Source of the DNA: Pieris napi | Lineage: Eukaryota > Arthropoda > Insecta > Lepidoptera > Pieridae | Assembly (NCBI RefSeq): GCF_905475465.1 | Contig: NC_062257.1 | Location: 3,782,001-3,846,000, forward strand | DNA length: 64,000 bases | Direction of reading: 5' to 3' | Shown here: piece after piece, positions 50,801 to 59,000 of the stretch | Layout: each line of letters opens with the position of its first letter | How positions within the stretch are numbered: position 1 is the stretch's first letter | Notes under the pieces: model-generated | Database searches by the model: none | The model's input: the letters and a program-made list of their open reading frames with translations, nothing else | Told to the model about the DNA's origin: nothing | Made by a program: the position numbers and the translations under genes

Positions 50801-53800
50801 TTATTATTTATTATTTATTATTTATTATTTATTATTTATTATTTATTATTTATTATTTATTATTTATTATTTATTATTTATTATTTATTATTTATTATTT
50901 ATTATTTATTATTTATTATTTATTATTTATTATTTATTATTTATTATTTATTATTTATTATTTATTATTTATTATTTATTATTTATTATTTATTATTTAT
51001 TATTTATTATTTATTATTTATTATTTATTATTTATTATTTATTATTTATTATTTATTATTTATTATTTATTATTTATTATTTATTATTTATTATTTATTA
51101 TTTATTATTTATTATTTATTATTTATTATTTATTATTTATTATTCGACACTTAATATTTTAATGACAATTAAATTCATTAAATTCCTAACATATCTTCCT
51201 TTTTCCGTCCCTCTAAGTATCGGAAATCTAAACTTTTAGATTTGTATAAATATGAACAACACTTCAAGATTAGTTTGCCACTGAAGTTTCACTTCTGACT
51301 TTGTACACACACACTTTTTTTATTTTTTCAAGTCCCGAATATTACACAACGTCATTTTAATTATGTATTAAATTCGCGAAGTTAAAATTGTCGGAGTGTG
51401 TTGAAGTGGACTGCTCCAAATTCAAAATGAGCATTTTCATTTCGTATTACGTGGAAATATTAATATGTATCTTGCATTATATTAATAATTAAAATTTAAT
51501 CGCAAAATGAAACGAAAATAACAGCTAAGCGGCCTTTTATTAATTATTTCGTTGCAGAAACATTCTAGCTCCTGTGGTCTCTGGCAGAATGACCTGTGGA
51601 ACATTCTGCTCCTCAGCATAATGCTGAGCCAGGGCCAATTACAACCACAGCACACACGCATTACACACTTGAAACGAACCGAATGGGAAAAGGAGAAAAA
51701 AAGTTGCTTATATCTCTCATTACATTTTTTATATTATTTTTTTTCTTTCATTATTGTTATTTCATGTGCTTATGCGTATGTGTCTATGACATAATTAAAT
51801 GAAACGGAGGGCAATTGGCTTTCTACGTGTTTTTCTCTATTTATTTATTCAATAAGAGAGCATTCAAGTATTACCTCCCGCAATTTTTGACCCCCCCCTC
51901 CCGTAACGCGCCGTAACGTTTTTCTGTACCCAATAGTAAACGTTTCGTGACGACCCTGTGACTCTGTATACCTATCTAAAAGTTACCATTATGAGGTGTT
52001 AAGTACTGGAAAGTCAAAAATAATATTCACAACGCGTACTTCAATCCCCGCCCTGCATCGTAATGGTTTACAATAGGACCCCCCCCCCCCACCAAATTCG
52101 TAACGTAATACTTGAACGCTCCCTCTAAAAAATACTTTGCAATAATTACTCACTCAATTCCTTCCAATGTGGAAAGATTCCCGGCTTACAATGGTCAAGC
52201 AAGGCGGAAAGTAGAACTCCACTATTCCAATCAGTCGTAAGATTGCTGACACGGCATTCCGGGAGGCTCGACTGGAGCCAAGATAACATCAGCTTCCTGG
52301 AAAATAAGATAATCTATGAAAATGCTGCCTTTAAGGTTTTATTTTCGTTTAAATAATCGTAATCGACGCCCGTAAAAGTGGCTCAACAGAAATGGAAGTT
52401 AAATTTGTATATAATGTAATAATTTAATTTTTGTAAAGAAAAAACTTTTTAACCGGATTAAAGTTATGTATTATTATAAATTTACAACTATTTAACATAA
52501 TTTTAAATTTATCCGACGTTTCGCGTGCTGTACAGCGTGCGTGGTCACGGTGACTGAAGACAAAAGGTGTTGGATGTCAAAAAGTATCACAGCTGCCCTG
52601 CGATTCTGTAACTCACTTGTAAAAAGTGGGTTACAGAATCGCAGGGCTGTAGAAAAAGTTGCATTATCTGTATTTATTTCCCCGGAGTTGGTATCAACTA
52701 AAAGATGGAGGATTAATTGTTTGTGTTCTTTTTTGTATTGTAAAACATTAAGCTAAAATTTATTTACAATCAACTATACAGTATTAACAATTTTCTGAAC
52801 CTAAAAAGTAATAGTAAAAATAATTCAAAAGAAAATCAAACTAATTTAAAAAGTTTGGTCCCTGTGGCAGTGTACCATTAACGCTGGCAGCATTTCCTCG
52901 CTGTATTGCGATACTTATTCGTTGAGCGAGGCAAGCACCAGCTTTGGGGTCACGGGTACTATCTACCAGGCGCCAACTTAAATCTTTAATTAGCGCCTGT
53001 GCACTTGAACCCCACGGCCCAAGAGTCTCTTCTCAAACTCGAAGTTGGAGGAAAGAATACGTAATATAATTCAAACAATAATTATCGATACAACTCTGAG
53101 ATAACAAATATTTCAACGGTTCGGTAATTGAATCGGACTGTTTCTGCAAACTTGTTGTCGCCCGGGGGAAACTTTTGTTATCAATTTTAATTTGAAATAA
53201 TTGTTAATTTGTAATAAAGGGTGTAAAATCTTAAAATTTCTTTATAAGTTTCTGATCAGCCTCCTGTGCCTGAAACACGCCGTCGATTTTTTTTGGTATA
53301 CAATTTTTATTATATACATCTTGGGACAATCATTGTTAAAATGTTAGAGAAAATTTGACAAACATTCAAATCAAGAGAATTATGAATAGAAGAGTTATAA
53401 AGATTATATAAATATACTTTGGCAATTCTCCTCACAGATCATGAATTCAAACTGTTAAACTATGTATTATTATATATGCGTTTAAAATATATGTAGTGGC
53501 GGATTTACCAGTATGCTGAGTAGGCTGGCCTAGGGCGGCAAATTTGGAAACCGATGTTTTTTGCTACCTCATAGAAATCAAAAAGAAATTTCTGATGTTT
53601 TACAGATAACAAATTTTGCCCGACCCCCCAATTAGTAATCGAACCCTGTGCCCTCAACTCACATTTGTATAAGTGAAAACAGCGAATTTGTGAAAGTGTG
53701 TGAGCGATGTTTCTCTTTTCCTCCTACCAACCCCTGGCAGTCCTACTGCTGGAGGACTACTGGTGGTGGCTACGAACTGAATGGTTTTTGTATAATTTTT

Positions 53801-56050
53801 TACTCAATTTAAAATGAAATCCAAAAAATATTTAACGGCAATTTCAACGCAATTGTTGATTCTCAAATCTAGGTCAAGACAATTGAAGAGGCAAGGGCGG
53901 CAAAAACTTCACAGCCTATCCTTGAAAGTTTTTAAATCCACCACTGAATATATGGAAAAGTAATTTTCATCAATAAGGTTGTAACATCACACTATTATTG
54001 AAAAATGCTCCGAATATGATTTTGTCCCATTCGGTGTCGAGACCCTTGGTCCGTGGGGTCGTAGCACTATAAGGCTTTTTAAGGAAATGTCAAAAACGTT
54101 AGTCGACATCACAGGAGACCGAAGAGCTGGCAGCTACCTCGGACAAAGATTAAGCTAGCTATTCAAAGGGGGAACGCTGCCAGTATCTTTGGAACCTTGC
54201 CTACAGGGAGTCCCTTTAATACAATATTTTAAGGTTAGTTGTTGTCTTTTGTTATATTAATTTATGTTAGCTGTTGGATTACTTTATATGCGTTATTAGG
54301 TTACATTAATACATTATTTCTTAGTGTCATTATTTTACATATAACGAAATTAAAGGCGGAAATACCTTGGCGGGAATTTGCTTCTTCCAATCTGGTATCG
54401 GACGATGAGGGACCAAATTAATCCTAAGATTAGTTTTAGATTTCCATTCACAATATCCACATTTCCTGTAAAAATAAATTAATAATTTAACATTTTTAAG
54501 TTATATTATGTATATTAAAGTTAACAAATTTCTTACGATAAAGACAATTAAAGAAACACAAACTAATCACACCATTTAAGGTATTTCTTCTTTCTTTAAA
54601 TGTGTAATGTCAAAATAAAGTGGCGCCAAACAAGAATTAACTTCGGTGACGGTTGTTGTATGGATATGTTGCGATATATGCTAGATGAAACACTTTGTTT
54701 GAAGATAATAACTAACTTAAATCATTTAAAATATGAGCTTAAAACTAACATAAAGCTAGGTGAGGGGTACCGGGTTCGATTCCCGGTTCGAGGGCAAGTT
54801 TTAATTTAATTTAAATTTGTTCTCGGCCTTTGGGAGGGTTGTGCGGTACCGGGCGAGTGCCTAAAACCGCACATGGAGGACACGGTCGAATTTCTAAAGA
54901 CTAGCACGAATTATAAAAAAAATCCTATACTTGACGCTGGCTAATGCACAAATCGTGCCAGAGCCTTAAAAAAAACTAACATAGAATAAGTGGTAGTGGG
55001 GTTGCGACGCTAACAAAAACTAACTTGGCTTATTTAAGGGTTCATTAGAGACAGAATGTTATTAGACATTATCGGAAACGAGAATGTTAAATTACATTAT
55101 GAGTGTGGAATAAACTAAAGTACTCATTTTGGCTTCAAGTGTGCGATGATTGCTTACATTTTGTTTACGCTTCTAATTCTAACTTCTAACTAATGTTAGG
55201 TTACATAACTCGAGCAAGGAGCAACCATAGATAAGTGTTTATCATATTTAATGAGGTCATCTACAACCGCAGATGAGCAGCGTTGGCCTAGTGGCTTCAG
55301 CGTGCGACTCTCATACCTGAGGTCGTAGGTTCGATCCCCGGCTGTGCACCAATGGACTTTCTTTCTACTGCGCATTTAACATCCACTCAAACGGTGAAGG
55401 AAAACATCGTGAGGAAACCGACATGTCTTAGACCCAAAAAGTCGACAGCGTGTGTCAGGCACTGGAGGCTGATCACCTATTTGTCTATTAGATTTAAAAA
55501 TTATCTTGAAACAGATTCAGAAATCTGAGGCCAAGACCTAAAGAGGTCGTAGCGCCACTGATTTTTTTTTCATCTACAACCAAGTAGATTACTCTTTGAA
55601 TATTCTTGATCTTTCTGGTCTTCAGAAGAAGAAGGCGTGATAATATAAATAAAAATTACCTATGTTAACCAGTTTGACCCCATCATCTTCAATAGCTTGT
55701 AAGGCGGTTGTACAATTTTCCAACCGATGGTGCTGGTTGGTTGGGTTTTTACTCCAACCCTTAAGCCTACGACCTTGGAGTGCCTCCACCAAGGCGCAGA
55801 GGACTGTCCCATCTGTCAAATCTTCGACCAGGTCAACCACCTTATAAATAAGAAAAATTAAAAAATTAAAATGAAACCATAAATCTACTTCACCGATTTT
55901 TATGAAACTTGAACCTAAGTAACATTGTTATATATGTCACCGTTAGATTGTAATCAATCTCGCGAGATTGTAATGTGTCGAAAGATTGTGAACCTCAACG
56001 TAGCTTACAATTTAACGTATTATTATTCGGTAGATTGTAATCTATCGAAG

Positions 56051-56082
<32 letters not shown>

Positions 56083-59000
56083 TTACTGATTCCAAACCAT
56101 ACAAACTTATAAACATACAAAACTTAGGGCCCTTCAAGAAAAGAGCGTACCAATTCTTAAAAGGCTGGCAACGCACTCGCAAGCCTTCTGGCTTTGAAAG
56201 TGTCCATGGGCGGTGGTATCACAGATCAGATGAGCCTCCTGCCGTTTGCCCCTGTTCTATAAAAAAAAGTTTAACCTTTTTTTTTTCAAGCCGTTTAAAA
56301 ATAAAATTGTCATAGTAACACAATGCACGACCTGACATGTGACATGAGCTCTCAACAATTGGCTTATAGTATATTTGTAATGACTGACGGCCAAAACCAA
56401 TATGCAATCTCAATCCAATTTTAGCTGTCATAGACTGACAATTCAATCCATTTCTAAAGAAAAGCATGCCAATATTCAATACATGGACTGAGATACCAAT
56501 CTAATTATTCAACCAATCGTTCAGAGGGCGGATAAGAGATTGAAGATTGCCCTCTGTATGAAAATGAATGTTTACTCATGCCAACAACCTATCTGTCCAT
56601 TTTTACAGTTGCTTCGATTGGCCAAATCAATCTCGGATTGCTATCGGTGAAACTCGTATGATTTGGGTTTGGGATTGCGACCTAACTTAATATTTATTGG
56701 GAAAATTTATTCATCTTCGTCATCTTCCAGTTCTAGTGATAGTGATTTGGAAGTTTAAATGCAATTATCCGATTGGGATAGTAATTCTGAAGCTGGAAGA
56801 AGACAACGTACTTCTGTGCGAGGACATAAGAAGACAAGAATTAATTATATCCAGAGCCTGAATGACGCCGAATTCACATTTAGATTTAGGTTAACAAAAG
56901 AGGCTTTGGAGACACTTTTACACAAAGTGATGTCTATCATATTTGACTTCTTGCAGGTTTCATCTTTTCATCAACTTTTGTAAAAAAAAATTAAATATTA
57001 GCTACAACCAAAAATATTTGTTACTATAGATACTACCTACTAACTCCACTTCAAAACCTCAAGACTCCAGCAGAACATCTTTATAACGAATCTCAAATAC
57101 GAAGCAGAAATGTGGTGAAAAGGACATAATATGGTGTTTGGAAAAAATCGGTTCCCCAAAATCGGTTTGTCAAAAAAGGTTTTGCTTCAAGTATCTCGTG
57201 TATAAGCCGTGATAGTGGCATGTGCAGTGTTGCACAATATTGCTATTGATATGCGAGATGAACATTTTGAACTACTGCAACAAGTAGATAAACAAGCTGA
57301 TGATATTGATCAAAGCGCAATTGACAACGTGGGAAATGCAAGTGTGCGAAGTAATCTTATAAGTGATTATTTTGCTTTATTACTATAATATTTTATAAAT
57401 TACAACATTTTTGAGATAAATTAAATAAAAATTCAATGCTTTTATTTAAATAAAAATACAAATTTTTAATACAATACATCCTCGCTCCAGGCACAAAATC
57501 TATTATTTTTCTAATTTATTTAACAATGTATTTTTTTCTATGGCCCATAATTCTCTTTAATGCTCGCTTTCTACCTCTTCAAATGCCCATTGCTTTCTCT
57601 TATTTAGAAGCTCGTCCTTTCAATTGACTTTCATTTCCTTCGACAGACAATAATTGACTTTTTTCTCGATCGAGGGGGTAAGAGGAGTAGCAGCACTAGG
57701 GCCACCTCCTGTACGATATGTTTCAGCATGTATCAAGGCAGACTTTTTTCTTGTAGCCCTCTTTAAGCTTTAGCACTGCGAAAGTTTACCCCACTTGTGC
57801 TATTAAACAGCGCCTCCAGCGTCTTCCAGCACTGCTCTTTCTCCTGCCAGGTGACTGAGTCACTCTTTTTATTTTCTAATATATTTTTATGGTCAGCAAC
57901 AAGCGAAGTTAGAAGGTCAACTTCTTCCCGGCTGAAATTGACGCTTCTTTCACGTTTTTGCGTAGACATTTTTTTAAGTTAAAGAATCAACCTCGAATCA
58001 CAAAAACAACATACACAAACTACTCAGAGAAAATTTATATTTGTAATAATATGTACTAAAATACTCAATAACCTAACAATCAAAAATACCATATGAAAAT
58101 GACAGCCCGTTTCGTTACAAGTAATATTAAATGACCAACAAAAAGGTTAAGGTTCTATGTTTTTCTATAGAATTTTGTAACTTTATTTGTTCGTAACAAA
58201 AAAACAAACAAAACGTTGCATATCTATTTGCTACTTTATCCATACATTGTGAAACAGACCCTATTAGTCTTACTTATTTTATTTCGTTCCAAAAACAGCA
58301 AACTTTTGGTATGCTTGAACACAACATATTGCATTGAACGAAACGCGGTCGAGAGGCAAGGATCACGCAAAAGATTGCTGTCAATCTTTTGTCAAATAAA
58401 CAATCGGATAGCAGAAATGTTTATTGGCATGCAGATTGGAGATCGGTCTTTAGATATGAATCAGTCCAAGATTGGTTATAATCATAGATTGAGGATACAT
58501 TATTAATTTTGGCCGTGAGTCCACTGTGAGCTTCCATCTCGATCAGTCTTGAGGATGGGATGTGATAGAACCTCTTTTCGGCGTGCATGGCCTATCTACT
58601 TGCGTGGCATGATCTCCTGGCTTATCGGGGTTTTCTTCCAGAATACGGCGGAGAGATTGTTCCCTTGGAGTGTCCATATATCACCACGTTTGTACCATCA
58701 TTGTGAATAAACTACGCCATTAAATTATTTTGACGTTTTAATATAACTAATATCTTTATATATAGCTATATAACTCTCCTGTACGTTAATGTCATTGAAA
58801 TCCTCTTTAACGGCTGGACCGATTTGAATTAATTTTGTAATGCGTTTGGGTGACGCTCTGGGTGGTTGAGATACACAAATCAGCCCGGAAGATGGCGCTG
58901 CAGTCGGTATAGGTTATTTATCCATGCAGCAAATTAACAGCTGGTATATATATAAATCCTCTGTGTATGTGTTCGTAATTAAACTCCTAAATGGTTGGAC

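Larger units (their letters stand above)
56378..58521 (+). mobile_element. Dead PIF/Harbinger DNA transposon
   Basis: Possible inverted ends GACTGACGGCCAAAACCAAT and, at the right, ATTAATTTTGGCCGTGAGTC. It holds two diverged transposase pieces on plus and a Myb/SANT-like ORF on minus, the usual two-gene plan of Harbinger elements. The DDE core is missing. The end assignment is tentative; I see no clear TWA target duplication. Confidence 0.6.

Noticed and set aside
50523..51239. Three overlapping ORFs of 194-238 codons rich in LLFIIYY
   Set aside because: They are the translation of the (TTATTTA)n array, which keeps all forward frames open; no gene signal.
58216..58506. 96-codon plus ORF
   Set aside because: Lies in the Harbinger relic next to its right end; no similarity to transposase or host proteins that I can see.
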